Shown: positions 46,782 through 56,518 of the stretch, in pieces
Position numbering within the stretch: the stretch's first letter is position 1
Layout: each line of letters starts with the position of its first letter
NCBI RefSeq assembly: GCF_014218255.1
Contig: NZ_AP021872.1
Coordinates: 186,001 to 250,000, forward strand
Reading direction: 5' to 3'
Source: Mycoavidus sp. B2-EB
Lineage (GTDB): Bacteria > Pseudomonadota > Gammaproteobacteria > Burkholderiales > Burkholderiaceae
Length of the DNA: 64,000 nucleotides
The notes under the pieces: generated by a model
What the model was told of the DNA's origin: nothing
The model's input: the letters and a program-made list of their open reading frames with translations, nothing else
Database searches by the model: none
Made by a program: the position numbers and the translations under genes

Positions 46782-48023
46782 ATGGCCGTCAATTTTCCTT
46801 TAATTTGTCCTGAGCAGCTCTATCCTGTGGCTGGAGTTACCCTGGGTTGGGCTCAAGCGAATATCCGCAAGCCTAATCGTAAAGATTTGCTGGTCATGGC
46901 GTTGGATGAAGGCGCAACGGTATCGGCTGTATTTACAACCAATCGTTTCTGCGCGGCTCCAGTCATTGTAAGCCGCGAGCATTTGGCGCGGGTGCGTAGC
47001 GGTGGGATGGGCGTGCGCGCGCTGGTGGTTAATACGGGTAATGCGAATGCTGGCACAGGTGAAGTGGGGCTGGCTCATGCTTATGAGGTGTGTTCTAGAT
47101 TGGCGCAACTGGCCGGAATCACTGCGCAGCAGGTGCTGCCATTCTCAACGGGCGTGATTCTTGAGCCACTTCCGGTCGAGCGTTTGAATGCAGCGCTACC
47201 TGCGGCGTGGGCAATGCGCGCGCCAGCGCAGTGGTTTGACGCTGCTGAAGCGATTATGACGACTGATACTCGCGCCAAGGCTGCTTCGCAGCGTGTTGCA
47301 ATTGGCACTAAGCAAATCACTCTCACTGGCATCAGCAAGGGCGCTGGCATGATTCGGCCTAATATGGCGACGATGCTGAGTTTTATTGCAACGGATGCCG
47401 GATTCACTCAGCCAGTGCTGGATAGCCTCACTCAATATGCGGCGGATCGTTCGTTTAATTGCATTACGGTGGATGGCGACACTTCGACGAATGATTCGTT
47501 TGTTATCGTTGCAACCGGCCAGGCGGATCTGCCGCTGGTTACTTCGACGGATGACCCAGCCTATATTGTGCTGCGCGATGCGATCACCGAATTGGCTCAG
47601 ACGCTCGCGCAGTTGATTGTGCGCGATGCTGAGGGCGCGACAAAATTTATTACGATTCAGGTTGAAGGGGGGGCGACGCCCGCGGAATGTCGGCAGGTTG
47701 CCTATGCGATTGCTCATTCGCCACTCGTCAAAACGGCTTTTTTTGCCTCTGATCCAAACCTTGGGCGCATTTTATGCGCTATCGGCTATGCGGAGGTTGC
47801 TAAGCTTGAGGTCAATCAAATTGATTTATATCTAGATGATGTTTGGGTTGTGAAAGAAGGTGGCCGTCACCCTCATTATCTTGAGGAAGAGGGGCAGCGT
47901 GTGATGCAAAAACCTGAGATCACAGTACGCGTTGTATTAAAGCGTGGTCAAGCCAATGCGGTAATTTGGACGAGTGATTTGTCGCATGAATATGTGAGTA
48001 TTAATGCAGATTATCGCTCTTAA
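46782..48023 (+). CDS. argJ: Bifunctional ornithine acetyltransferase / N-acetylglutamate synthase
   Basis: Transfers acetyl from N-acetylornithine to glutamate, closing the cyclic arginine pathway; some members also make N-acetylglutamate from acetyl-CoA. 413 residues. The autocleavage site lies in [13 protein letters not shown], before Thr197, which becomes the nucleophile of the beta chain. NTGNANAGTG and [11 protein letters not shown] are family blocks. Position after secA is conserved in Burkholderia. With argA also present, both entry routes to acetylglutamate exist. Confidence 0.96.
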   Translation: MAVNFPLICPEQLYPVAGVTLGWAQANIRKPNRKDLLVMALDEGATVSAVFTTNRFCAAPVIVSREHLARVRSGGMGVRALVVNTGNANAGTGEVGLAHAYEVCSRLAQLAGITAQQVLPFSTGVILEPLPVERLNAALPAAWAMRAPAQWFDAAEAIMTTDTRAKAASQRVAIGTKQITLTGISKGAGMIRPNMATMLSFIATDAGFTQPVLDSLTQYAADRSFNCITVDGDTSTNDSFVIVATGQADLPLVTSTDDPAYIVLRDAITELAQTLAQLIVRDAEGATKFITIQVEGGATPAECRQVAYAIAHSPLVKTAFFASDPNLGRILCAIGYAEVAKLEVNQIDLYLDDVWVVKEGGRHPHYLEEEGQRVMQKPEITVRVVLKRGQANAVIWTSDLSHEYVSINADYRS

Positions 48024-48064
48024 ATCCTGCTGAATGCTGCTAAATGAATGGGTATGGTATTGAG

Positions 48065-48943
48065 ATGGATAAACTTGAACGTTTCCTAAGCCGCGCCGAG
48101 GGCTTGCTCGAGCGGCTAGAAGGATTGCTGCCACAGCCGGTTGGCGCTGTCGATTGGGAGCGATCGGTGGCATTTCGCTGGCGAGTACGCCAAGGCCAGG
48201 GATATTTACAGCCTGTGCCGCAAATATCGGCAATCACCCTCGATGATTTACAAAATGTTGACCGACAAAAGCAATTAATTGAAGCCAATACGCGTCAGTT
48301 TGTGCAAAGACTGCCCGCTAACAATGTATTGTTAACAGGTGCGCGGGGCACGGGTAAATCTTCTTTAATCAAAGCATGTTTAAATCGTTTTGCCGCAAAC
48401 GGTTTGCGGCTGATTGAGGTTGATAAAGACGATTTGCATGAATTAGGCGATATTATTGAATCGGTTGCGCAACGTCCTGAGCGTTTTATTGTGTTTTGCG
48501 ACGATTTATCTTTTGAAGAGGGTGAGCCGGGTTATAAGGCTCTGAAAGTCGCCCTCGATGGCTCAATTGCCGCACAGTCGGACAATTTGCTCATTTATGC
48601 TACCTCAAATCGCCGTCATTTATTGCCGGAGTATATGAGCGATAATGAAAGTTACCGCCCTACCAGTGAGGGTGAAATTCATCCAGGCGAAGCGGTTGAA
48701 GAAAAAATTTCACTTTCCGAACGCTTTGGTTTATGGGTTAGTTTCTATCCGTTTAAACAAGATGATTATCTTGCGATAATCCGACACTGGCTCAAACATT
48801 TTGGGTGCAGTGATGCTGATTGCGAGCAAGCGCGTAGTGAGGCTCTTACTTGGGCGCTTGAGCGCGGTTCGCGCTCTGGACGCGTAGCGTGGCAATTTGC
48901 GCGTGATTGGTCGGGCCGGCAAAGTAATCAACGGGCGGGTTAG
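48065..48943 (+). CDS. DUF815 ATP-binding protein
   Basis: AAA-like ATPase of the DUF815 family, about 292 residues from the ATG at 48065; an ATG seven codons upstream is also in frame. Walker A is LLTGARGTGKSSLIKACL and the Walker B-like strand is RFIVFCDDLSFEEGEPGYKA, followed by sensor-type ATSNRRHLLPEYMSDN. The cellular role is unknown. The place between argJ and mutT is typical of Burkholderiaceae. Confidence 0.88.
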   Translation: MDKLERFLSRAEGLLERLEGLLPQPVGAVDWERSVAFRWRVRQGQGYLQPVPQISAITLDDLQNVDRQKQLIEANTRQFVQRLPANNVLLTGARGTGKSSLIKACLNRFAANGLRLIEVDKDDLHELGDIIESVAQRPERFIVFCDDLSFEEGEPGYKALKVALDGSIAAQSDNLLIYATSNRRHLLPEYMSDNESYRPTSEGEIHPGEAVEEKISLSERFGLWVSFYPFKQDDYLAIIRHWLKHFGCSDADCEQARSEALTWALERGSRSGRVAWQFARDWSGRQSNQRAG

Positions 48944-48953
48944 TACATAGTTT

Positions 48954-49406
48954 ATGGTGACTCAATCACAGGCCGAGCAGGTGCCGCAAGAGCGGCCGGT
49001 TACCCAGGTAGCGGTTGGGGTGCTGATGCGCGATGATGGCTCTTTTTTGCTTGCGCAGCGCCCTGCTGGCAAGCCTTATGAAGGCTATTGGGAATTTCCT
49101 GGCGGTAAGTTGGAAGAGCATGAATCGGTAGAGGCCGCACTTGCGCGCGAGCTGCATGAAGAGCTCGGCGTGACGCTTGAAACCTGCCAGCGTTGGCGGG
49201 TGCTGGAGCATGATTATCCTCATGCCTATGTGCGTTTATTCTTTTGCAAAGTAACCGCGTGGCGTGGCGAGCCGACTGGACGCGAAGGGCAAGCGCTGGC
49301 TTGGCAGACAATCCCAGTCGAGGTTGCTCCTGTACTCCCGGCAACGGTGCCGGTGCTAGATTGGTTGCAGGCCGATGCCGGGTCTTCTACCGCGTTGCTT
49401 GGTTAA
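48954..49406 (+). CDS. mutT: MutT-type 8-oxo-dGTP diphosphatase (NUDIX)
   Basis: 150 residues. The complete NUDIX box starts at GGKLEEHESVEAALARELHE and continues ELGV. The N-terminal strand QVAVGVLMRDDGSFLLAQRP and WEFPGGKLE are typical of MutT enzymes that remove oxidised dGTP from the nucleotide pool. It follows the DUF815 gene by ten bases and is convergent with yacG. Confidence 0.88.
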   Translation: MVTQSQAEQVPQERPVTQVAVGVLMRDDGSFLLAQRPAGKPYEGYWEFPGGKLEEHESVEAALARELHEELGVTLETCQRWRVLEHDYPHAYVRLFFCKVTAWRGEPTGREGQALAWQTIPVEVAPVLPATVPVLDWLQADAGSSTALLG

Positions 49407-49425
49407 AGCAGAAGAGCGGTCGGCT

Positions 49426-49614
49426 TTAGTCTGAGTCGTCGCCGGTATCGGCTTCAGCGGGGGTTTCTTGGGATTCGCTAATCACATAATTCTCGGCCGC
49501 CCAGGTGCCTAGGTCAATTTTTTTGCAACGTTCTGAGCAAAAGGGGCGATAGTGATTTTCTGACTTCCATTCGACGGTACTGTTGCAGATGGGGCAATTG
49601 ACGACAATATTCAT
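49426..49614 (-). CDS. yacG: DNA gyrase inhibitor YacG (zinc-binding)
   Basis: 62 residues with four Cys ligands, Cys7, Cys10, Cys26 and Cys30 (CPIC and CSERC), and the family block [13 protein letters not shown]. YacG binds the GyrB C-terminal domain and limits gyrase. The acidic tail (EADTGDDSD) is normal. It is transcribed with zapD and perhaps coaE. Confidence 0.94.
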   Translation of the reverse strand: MNIVVNCPICNSTVEWKSENHYRPFCSERCKKIDLGTWAAENYVISESQETPAEADTGDDSD

Positions 49615-49650
49615 ATAATCAAGAGAGAATCATGAGCCAACAAAACTAGA

Positions 49651-50409
49651 TTATAAATTACATAATGTGAGTTGGAAGGGAATATCCGCATCCACCGGCC
49701 TTGGACGCATATCGCCATCTTGCGTGGTAAAACGCACCCATAGCATATATTTATTGGCACTGGCTTCAGGAATTACATTCAATTCGGCAGGAACGTGTAT
49801 TTGCATTAACTGGCAGGTGCGGCCAGATAGCATTTGCTGGTAGCGGCCTTCGATCGCGATGACTTTGGTGATCTGGCTAGATTCACGGGCGAATTTTAAT
49901 ACAATCGCCATCGCATCGCGTAGTGGCAGTAATGGGATTATCCACTGCGCAATATCATGCCGACGTTGCTCGAGCGGACCCTGCTGCCAGGCATAGTAAG
50001 ATGGCAAATCAAAGCGGCAAGTACCGCCGGGAATCGCTGAACGGCTGCGGATACTGCTGAGCCATTCATTATCCGCCAGATGCTGCCCGGCTTTGCCATG
50101 TATTTGATTGAGATGTGTCAGGGTCTGTGTGATTTCTACTAACACTGATTCCAGCGTGGTTTGATCAATCCCTGGGTTATCCCGATACGAAATGAGTGTT
50201 TGACGCTGCCGCTCAAGCTCTTTGCTAAGATCGGATTTGAGATCTGCCCGACCTGCTACATCGGCGATTTCAAATAGCGTCATCAGTGCGACATGGTGCT
50301 CCTCGGCGTTTTCGCGAGACAAAAAGAACGTAAAGCGGTTAAAAAGATCTTCAAACCGCAGCAGTGTTCGGATACGTTCGTTAAACGGATACTCGTAAAG
50401 AAGGGTCAA
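49651..50409 (-). CDS. zapD: Cell division protein ZapD
   Basis: FtsZ-binding protein that bundles protofilaments at the division site. 252 residues beginning [18 protein letters not shown], with an N-terminal helical domain and a C-terminal beta domain ([20 protein letters not shown]). The start is TTG at 50409: a stop lies just upstream in frame and no ATG is available before the conserved N-terminus. Order coaE-zapD-yacG is the standard one. Confidence 0.93.
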   Translation of the reverse strand: MTLLYEYPFNERIRTLLRFEDLFNRFTFFLSRENAEEHHVALMTLFEIADVAGRADLKSDLSKELERQRQTLISYRDNPGIDQTTLESVLVEITQTLTHLNQIHGKAGQHLADNEWLSSIRSRSAIPGGTCRFDLPSYYAWQQGPLEQRRHDIAQWIIPLLPLRDAMAIVLKFARESSQITKVIAIEGRYQQMLSGRTCQLMQIHVPAELNVIPEASANKYMLWVRFTTQDGDMRPRPVDADIPFQLTLCNL

Positions 50410-50585
50410 ACTTAATGCCTATTAAAAGGAGCAAAATGGCGAATAAATACCGTCTATTCTAATCTGCATATTTAAGCGCTGCAATCTTGGTCAGAATTAA
50501 TGATATTCACTCGCACAAAATTGCCTGTAACGCTATAAATTGTCTGCCTTTCAGAAATAAACATTTTACCCAGAGCGTGCTGTAT

Positions 50586-51209
50586 CTAGGCTAACTTGAG
50601 ATAATATTGATGCAATGCATCAACCTTATTATATAGACAAATTAGCGGCGTATCCTCTTGATTAGAAATAACATCATCAGCATAGGCTAGACGTGTTGCA
50701 CGGGTTGCTTGGTGGGCCATAATTGCTTGCGCTTGTTCGCAGGTCAAGCCGTTGCGCTGCATCACACGTTTGATTTGCGTAGCAGGTGAGCAATCAACAA
50801 CCAAGATCCGGTCGACCCGGTCTTTCCAACTGCCAGATTCAATTAATAAAGGCACGACAAACATTAAATATGGGCCTGTAGCAACACGCGCAGCGGCCTC
50901 ACATTCAAGACGGATAAGCGGGTGCAAAATAGCTTCAAGGCGTAATTTAGCCTGCTTGTTGTTAAAAATTTCTGCGCGCATTTGCGCACGTTGAAGCGAG
51001 CCATCTGAGGCAATAAAGTCTGGGCCGAAATGTTCTGCAATGGATGGCATAGCTATGCCATCCATTGCAGTGAGCTTATGTGCGATCTGGTCTGTATCGA
51101 TAACGGTAACGCCATGCTCGGCAAAGCGGTTGGCAACGGCCGTTTTGCCACACCCGATGCCTCCTGTTAAGCCAATCGAGAATAAATTAAATGTGTGTTG
51201 ATGCGTCAT
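50586..51209 (-). CDS. coaE: Dephospho-CoA kinase
   Basis: Last step of coenzyme A synthesis. 207 residues with P-loop GLTGGIGCGKTAVANRFAEH, the substrate loop VIDTDQIAHKLT and the core PLLIESGSWKDRVDRILVVD. It lies between pilD upstream and zapD downstream on the same strand. A terminator-like hairpin separates it from pilD. Confidence 0.95.
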   Translation of the reverse strand: MTHQHTFNLFSIGLTGGIGCGKTAVANRFAEHGVTVIDTDQIAHKLTAMDGIAMPSIAEHFGPDFIASDGSLQRAQMRAEIFNNKQAKLRLEAILHPLIRLECEAAARVATGPYLMFVVPLLIESGSWKDRVDRILVVDCSPATQIKRVMQRNGLTCEQAQAIMAHQATRATRLAYADDVISNQEDTPLICLYNKVDALHQYYLKLA

Positions 51210-51342
51210 TTTTGAAGATTACCCCTGCTACTGCCTTGCATCCTGTTAAATGTTAGCAGCAATTGAGTTAATGAATCATGAGTGTTTTTAAGCCTGAGGT
51301 TAAATTTCATCATCCTGGTGCTTTAAATCTCGCGAATCAAAC

Positions 51343-51365
51343 AAAAATATTGGGGTTTCCCCAAT
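51343..51365 (-). terminator. Rho-independent terminator after pilD
   Basis: On the minus strand ATTGGGG-AAA-CCCCAAT forms a perfect seven-base stem (51349-51365) followed by ATTTTT. It lies 31 bases after the pilD stop and would end the pilB-pilC-pilD transcript before coaE. Confidence 0.75.
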
Positions 51366-51396
51366 TGGACATAGGCTTTGCTTTTTTAGAATGGGG

Positions 51397-52314
51397 TTAG
51401 CCAACAAAAAATGGTGCGCGCCAAAATAGCGTAATCATGCCTGCTGCAACAAGAAATGGGCCAAATGGCAGAGGTTGCTCTCTTTTTAGATGTCCGCTCA
51501 TCAGGGCGATTAGGCCAAATAATGCCCCGGTAGCGGACGCCAAGAGCACGATTTGAGGCAGCGCAAGCCATCCAAGCCAGGCACCGAGCGCCGCCAGTAA
51601 CTTGAAATCACCATAGCCCATTCCTTCCTTGCCGCGCAGTAAGCGAAAGCCCCAATATACTAGCCACAACAAAAGATAACCGGCAACGGCACCGATCACT
51701 GCGCTGTGCAATGGCGTAAAGCTCGCGTTAAGGTTCACTAAAAGCCCGGCCCAAATGAGGGGTAATGTGAGCGTATCAGGAAGCAAATGCGTATCAATAT
51801 CAATCAAAGCCAGCGCGAATAAAGTAGCGCTGAACCCGAAGACGGCGAGAGCTTGCCAACTTGCGCCAAAGTGCCATAGCGCGCCGGCTGCTAAGCCGGC
51901 GCTCAATAACTCAAGGGCTGGATAACGCAGGCTAATTGAAATGTGACATGCAGAACAGCGGCCGCGGCATAGAAGATAGCCTACTAGGGGTAAATTCTCA
52001 AATGGGGTGAGCGTATGTTGGCATGACGGGCAATGAGAGCGTGGTAGGCAAAGATTATAGGTAGGTTTACCTAGAGGGTTTTTACGTGTGATTGCCTGCG
52101 TATGGGTTGCATCCGCCGTATTTGAGTCTGCCGCAAAGTGATTCCATTCCTCTTGCCAGGCCATTTGCAGCATGCTGGGTAAGCGATGGACGACAACGCT
52201 TAGAAAGCTACCGATAATGAGACCCAATAGTATGGCGCAAATATACTGAAAGCCAATTGGCAAGACAGCAAAGTTCGCTGCCCAGGCATTTAATGTAGCG
52301 GCACTAGGAGGCAT
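51397..52314 (-). CDS. pilD: Prepilin peptidase / N-methyltransferase (A24)
   Basis: Inner-membrane aspartic peptidase that processes type IV prepilins and pseudopilins. 305 residues with about eight hydrophobic segments. The cytoplasmic zinc loop has four Cys (HCPSCQHTLTPFENLPLVGY, then CRGRCSAC). Catalytic aspartates are in DIDTHLLPDTLTLP and GYGDFKLLAALGAW. It is the last gene of the pilB-pilC-pilD group. Confidence 0.93.
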   Translation of the reverse strand: MPPSAATLNAWAANFAVLPIGFQYICAILLGLIIGSFLSVVVHRLPSMLQMAWQEEWNHFAADSNTADATHTQAITRKNPLGKPTYNLCLPRSHCPSCQHTLTPFENLPLVGYLLCRGRCSACHISISLRYPALELLSAGLAAGALWHFGASWQALAVFGFSATLFALALIDIDTHLLPDTLTLPLIWAGLLVNLNASFTPLHSAVIGAVAGYLLLWLVYWGFRLLRGKEGMGYGDFKLLAALGAWLGWLALPQIVLLASATGALFGLIALMSGHLKREQPLPFGPFLVAAGMITLFWRAPFFVG

Positions 52315-52388
52315 AGGGAAAAGGTAGTAAAAGACATTTGAAAAAGCTGCGCAAGATATTAAGCCATGAAGTTTACGTTAGATTGTCC

Positions 52389-53615
52389 TTAGATAATATT
52401 GCCGAGTTGAATAATGGGCAGATACATGGCGACCACCAGGCCGCCAATCAAGAGACCCAGTACGATGATAATAAGCGGCTCAGCGCTATTTGCTAAGAGG
52501 GTAATGCGCATATCGACTTGCTGTTCATTAAGCATGGCAAGGTCGTTAAGCATGGTGTCAAGGGAGCCGGATTCTTCGGCAATGGCAATCGGTTGCAAGA
52601 CCGTTGGCGGAAAGCAGCCGGTGGCGCGCATTGCCTGGGCCAGGCGTTCGCCGCGTTGCACGCGCTGTAAAATAGTGCATGTCGCCTGATCGAAGACTGC
52701 ATTATTCGTGATTCTTGTCATACTATTGAATGCTTCGGCTAGGGGCGTTCCAGCTTTTAATAGAGTTCCGAGGGCGTGGGTCCAGCGTGCTATGGCGAGT
52801 TGCCGTAGCAGCGGGCCAATGATGGGTAACGTTAATCGTAAATGGTCATAGGCGGTGCGTAGCACTGTTGAGCGGCGTAAGCCGAGGGCGGCTATAAAGA
52901 TTCCGCTGCCAATCAAAAAAGTGACCGGAGCAATACCATGCGCAATTGCGCTTGAAAGAGATAAAACAATCCGGGTTGGGGTAGGAAGTGGGGCGCCAAA
53001 ACTCTCGAAGATTTGTTGAAAAGTTGGCACGACCCAAATCATTAAGGCGGTTGTAATCAGTAAAGATAATATCAAGACACCGCTTGGGTAGCTGAGCGCG
53101 GCGCGCAATTTCGCTTGTTGCGCAGCGGCTTGCTCGCGGTGCTCGGCAAGTTGTGCAAGCAAGGGGGCGAGGGCGCTTGAGGTCTCGCCAATCGCCACTA
53201 ATTGACAATACATTGGACCAAATTGCGGGTAATCAGCCAGTGCTGTTGATAAATATTGGCCTTGGGCAACAGCACGCGCCAGCGCATGTGTGACCCGACT
53301 TAAGGGTGCGCGTGGATGGCTAGCGGCCATCACCTCTAAGGTGGCTAAAAGCGGCAAGCCTGCTTGTAAAAGACTAGCGAGTTGCCGTGAGAAAGTGGTT
53401 ATATCTGTTGGGCGCAGCGCAGCAGGTTTAGCACGTCCCTGGTGTATGATTTTAATTGGGATAATTTTTTGTTGCTTGAGCGCTGCGCGCGCAGTGCTCA
53501 TTTCAGTGGCGATTAATACGCCACTTTTAAGGCAACCCGTCGGGTTGATCCCTTGCCATTTAAAGCGGAATTCTTGCGTCTTATGATCTGTCGTCGGCGG
53601 ACCTGATTGGGGCAT
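52389..53615 (-). CDS. pilC: Type IV pilus / type II secretion inner-membrane protein PilC (GspF family)
   Basis: About 408 residues from the ATG at 53615; an ATG at 53648 inside pilB is an alternative, and neither has a strong ribosome site. Two T2SSF domains are present: FSRQLASLLQAGLPLLATLE in the first and HALGTLLKAGTPLAEAFNSM in the second. Three membrane segments are visible, the last near the C-terminus. It is the platform on which the PilB ATPase acts. Confidence 0.9.
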   Translation of the reverse strand: MPQSGPPTTDHKTQEFRFKWQGINPTGCLKSGVLIATEMSTARAALKQQKIIPIKIIHQGRAKPAALRPTDITTFSRQLASLLQAGLPLLATLEVMAASHPRAPLSRVTHALARAVAQGQYLSTALADYPQFGPMYCQLVAIGETSSALAPLLAQLAEHREQAAAQQAKLRAALSYPSGVLILSLLITTALMIWVVPTFQQIFESFGAPLPTPTRIVLSLSSAIAHGIAPVTFLIGSGIFIAALGLRRSTVLRTAYDHLRLTLPIIGPLLRQLAIARWTHALGTLLKAGTPLAEAFNSMTRITNNAVFDQATCTILQRVQRGERLAQAMRATGCFPPTVLQPIAIAEESGSLDTMLNDLAMLNEQQVDMRITLLANSAEPLIIIVLGLLIGGLVVAMYLPIIQLGNII

Positions 53616-53625
53616 GAATTTTATT

Positions 53626-54921
53626 TTAGAAAGTCGCTGCACTCGCATCGGTTACGGCTAAAACTTCTTCAAGACTGGTGGTGCCAGCGTGAACCTGTTC
53701 TAGACCCGCTTCGCGTAAGGTTTTAACGCCGTCGCGCTGCGCTTGTTGGGCAATCGCATCTGCGCTGCCTTGGGCGAGGATAAGTGTGCGGATAGCGGCC
53801 GTAACCGGCATAACTTGATAGATGCCGATGCGGCCACGATAACCTGTGTTATGACATGCCGCGCAGCCAACGGCTCGATAAGCTTGCCAAGCTTGCGTTA
53901 GGGTTGCCTTGTCAAAGCCCGCTCTATATAACATTGCATCAGTAGTTGTATTGCGGGAAATGGGAGCGCGGCAGGCTAAGCAAAGTTTTCTGATGAGCCT
54001 TTGCGCGATAATTAAGCGTATAGCGCACGCCAAGTTGAAAGGCGCAATGCCAATATCAAGCAAGCGCGCGAGTGTGGCTGGAGCATTATTCGTATGCAGC
54101 GTAGAAAAGACAAGGTGGCCAGTTTGTGCGGCTTGTAGCGCAACGCTAGCAGTTTCAGCATCGCGAATTTCTCCAACCATAATGACATCAGGATCTTGTC
54201 GTAAAAAAGCGCGCAGCGCGACAGCAAAAGTGAGGCCGGTTTTTTCGCGCACGCTGACCTGATTAATGCCGACTAATTGTATTTCTACCGGGTCTTCGAC
54301 GGAGCAGATATTCAGTGATTCTCGATTTAAGCGTTGTAAAAAACAATAGAGCGATAAAGTTTTACCGCTTCCAGTTGGGCCAGTCACCAATACCATGCCA
54401 TGCGGGGCGTGAATTGCGGCTTCAAGTTTAGCCTGTTGTTCGGGGTTAAAGCCAAGGCTAGTGAAAGTTAGCGCTGCTGGAAGTGTATCCAGTCGCCGCA
54501 AGACGAGTTTTTCGCCCCATAAAGTGGGTAGCGTATTCACCCGGAATTCTTCAAATTTTTCTGCTGTGACGTGTAGTTTGAGGCGCCCGTCTTGAGGGAT
54601 GCGGCGCTCGGCGATATCGAGATGAGCGAGTACTTTCACGCAACAGATAAGCGGGTCTCTTAGATAGGGTGGGGGCCGCATGGTTTCATGCAGTACGCCA
54701 TCGATGCGGAGTCGAATGCGCCAATCATGCTCGTTTGATTCAATATGTATATCAGAGGCGAGCCGGGTGGAGGCTGCGCGCAAAATTTCGCGCAATAAGC
54801 GCACGGCCGGAGCATTATTCTCTGCTTCAGATGAAAGTGAGCCTGGTGCTGTAGTTGCTGAGTTCCAAGGTGGATTTATATCTGTTGTTTGCAGCAGAAT
54901 TTGGCCTGGATGAGCGGTCAT
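53626..54921 (-). CDS. pilB: Type IV pilus / type II secretion ATPase PilB (GspE family)
   Basis: 431 residues, shorter than full PilB (about 560-570) because it begins near the N2 domain (ASDIHIESNEHDWRIRLRID). Walker A GPTGSGKTLSLYCFL, Asp and Walker B boxes (DPDVIMVGEIRDAET, HLVFSTLHTNNAPATLARLL) and the four-Cys zinc module (CLAC and CAAC) are intact. It is followed by pilC and pilD. No pilin gene is seen in the window, so whether this serves pili or secretion cannot be decided. Confidence 0.9.
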   Translation of the reverse strand: MTAHPGQILLQTTDINPPWNSATTAPGSLSSEAENNAPAVRLLREILRAASTRLASDIHIESNEHDWRIRLRIDGVLHETMRPPPYLRDPLICCVKVLAHLDIAERRIPQDGRLKLHVTAEKFEEFRVNTLPTLWGEKLVLRRLDTLPAALTFTSLGFNPEQQAKLEAAIHAPHGMVLVTGPTGSGKTLSLYCFLQRLNRESLNICSVEDPVEIQLVGINQVSVREKTGLTFAVALRAFLRQDPDVIMVGEIRDAETASVALQAAQTGHLVFSTLHTNNAPATLARLLDIGIAPFNLACAIRLIIAQRLIRKLCLACRAPISRNTTTDAMLYRAGFDKATLTQAWQAYRAVGCAACHNTGYRGRIGIYQVMPVTAAIRTLILAQGSADAIAQQAQRDGVKTLREAGLEQVHAGTTSLEEVLAVTDASAATF

Positions 54922-55115
54922 GGCGAAAAAAAGTCAGCGCTGGGTCGTGGCGCTGTTTTGAATTAAAGAATTCATCTTCGCTCACGCCGCTCACAGTTGC
55001 AATTCAGCCATTTGGTTAATTCTTACTAGAGCATTATTTTTATAGTTATGCGGCTAGTTGGCGTGTGCAAGACGGTTTTGTTAGTTTGCCTGAAATGAGC
55101 CTCTCACTTTTTAAA

Positions 55116-56408
55116 TCAGAGATTCATTTCATTTGCGCTATCTTGTGGGGGGCGGAATAATTTGATGGTTTTAACCGTTTGATGATCAATTTGCATGACT
55201 TCCATGCGACAGCCGTTGATTTGCAAACTCACATCTCCATCGGGGATTTCGCGTAGTACTTCAAGGATTAGACCATTTAGCGTTTTGGGCCCTTGTACCG
55301 GTAACTGTAGATTAAGCAAGCGGTTTAGCTCGCGCAATGGCATACTGCCGGCGACGATGCATTCGCCTTTCGCATTCCAGTCCGTGCAGGTACCACTCGT
55401 GCGTGGCATGGTCGTGGTGAATTCGCCAATTAACTCCTCAATAATGTCTTCCGGCGTTACCAACCCTAACATTTCGCCATATTCATTGACGATGAGGCAC
55501 ATTCTTTGTTGGTTTTCTTGGAAATATTGGAGTTGCTGAAAGACTGGCGTGCCGCTAGGCACGAAGTAAGGCTCATTGAGTAATTCGCGGAGGGTTTCAT
55601 GCTTGAGGGTGTGGCCATGCCTAGCAGCCAATGCTTTGCGTACTTGCAGCACCCCGAGGATGCGATCAGTATCGCCTTGATAAACCGGTAATTTATTGTG
55701 ATAACAAGTATCGAGCTGCTGGAGCAACATCTCAAGCGGCGCCTCAAGATCAAGCGCTTCGATGCGTGTACGTGGCACCATCACGTCATCGACTGTGAGG
55801 TTTTCAAGATCAAATAGGTTCAGCAATATGCTACGGTGTTTATGAGGTATAAAATGAGCCGATTCAAGTACGATGGTGCGCAATTCGTCTATCGACAGAC
55901 GATGTTCTTTGGCCTTGCGGGTATCGAGACGTAAGATGCGAAGTAGTGCTGAAACAAATAAATTAACAAACCAGACCAGCGGGCGGGTGATGCGCATTAA
56001 GGGGCTCAGCGCCAAGCTCGCGGGTAATGCAATTTTTTCGGGCCAAGCGGCGCCAATGATTTTGGGCGTAATTTCGCTAAATACGATGATGAGAAACGCA
56101 ACCCCACCCGTGGTAATCGATAAAGCTAAATTGTTGGTGCCAAAAGTGCGTAATGCAATCGCGGTAGTGAGCACCGGAATGAGGGTGTTAATCAGGTTAT
56201 TGCCAATTAGAATAACGCTTAATAATTTTTCCGTGTGCTTCAATAACCGATGCGTGGTGCGCGCGCCGAACACACCTTTCTTAATCAGATGCTTAAGCCG
56301 GTGGCGATTAAGCGCCAGCATAGAGGCTTCGGAGATCGAAAAAAAGCCAGATAGCAGCAGCAGGAAAGCAATTAAACTAAGCTGCGCCCATAAAGGAAAT
56401 GATTCCAC
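55116..56408 (-). CDS. HlyC/CorC (CNNM) family protein, DUF21 plus CBS domains
   Basis: 430 residues: N-terminal DUF21 membrane domain (about 1-190, three to four segments, with LLSGFFSISEASMLALNRHR), two CBS domains (about 205-330, VDDVMVPRTRIEALDL and EYGEMLGLVTPEDIIEELIG) and a C-terminal CorC/HlyC domain. Family members are linked to magnesium or other divalent cation transport. The start is GTG at 56408. No neighbour suggests a more exact role. Confidence 0.88.
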   Translation of the reverse strand: MESFPLWAQLSLIAFLLLLSGFFSISEASMLALNRHRLKHLIKKGVFGARTTHRLLKHTEKLLSVILIGNNLINTLIPVLTTAIALRTFGTNNLALSITTGGVAFLIIVFSEITPKIIGAAWPEKIALPASLALSPLMRITRPLVWFVNLFVSALLRILRLDTRKAKEHRLSIDELRTIVLESAHFIPHKHRSILLNLFDLENLTVDDVMVPRTRIEALDLEAPLEMLLQQLDTCYHNKLPVYQGDTDRILGVLQVRKALAARHGHTLKHETLRELLNEPYFVPSGTPVFQQLQYFQENQQRMCLIVNEYGEMLGLVTPEDIIEELIGEFTTTMPRTSGTCTDWNAKGECIVAGSMPLRELNRLLNLQLPVQGPKTLNGLILEVLREIPDGDVSLQINGCRMEVMQIDHQTVKTIKLFRPPQDSANEMNL

Positions 56409-56518
56409 TTGGAATAAGTTTAAATAGAGTTGAAAATTCTACTAGATTTTTAATTAGACTAACTATAGCAGAATTGGCAAGACAAGCGCGAATTATAGAG
56501 AAACCTAGCTAAATAGGG

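Noticed and set aside
47196-47717. 173-codon open frame antisense to argJ
   Set aside because: A shadow of the high-quality argJ frame, with no independent support.
55873-56427. 184-codon open frame antisense to the CNNM/CorC gene
   Set aside because: The opposite strand encodes a complete DUF21-CBS protein; this frame shows no domain and extends past it only by chance.
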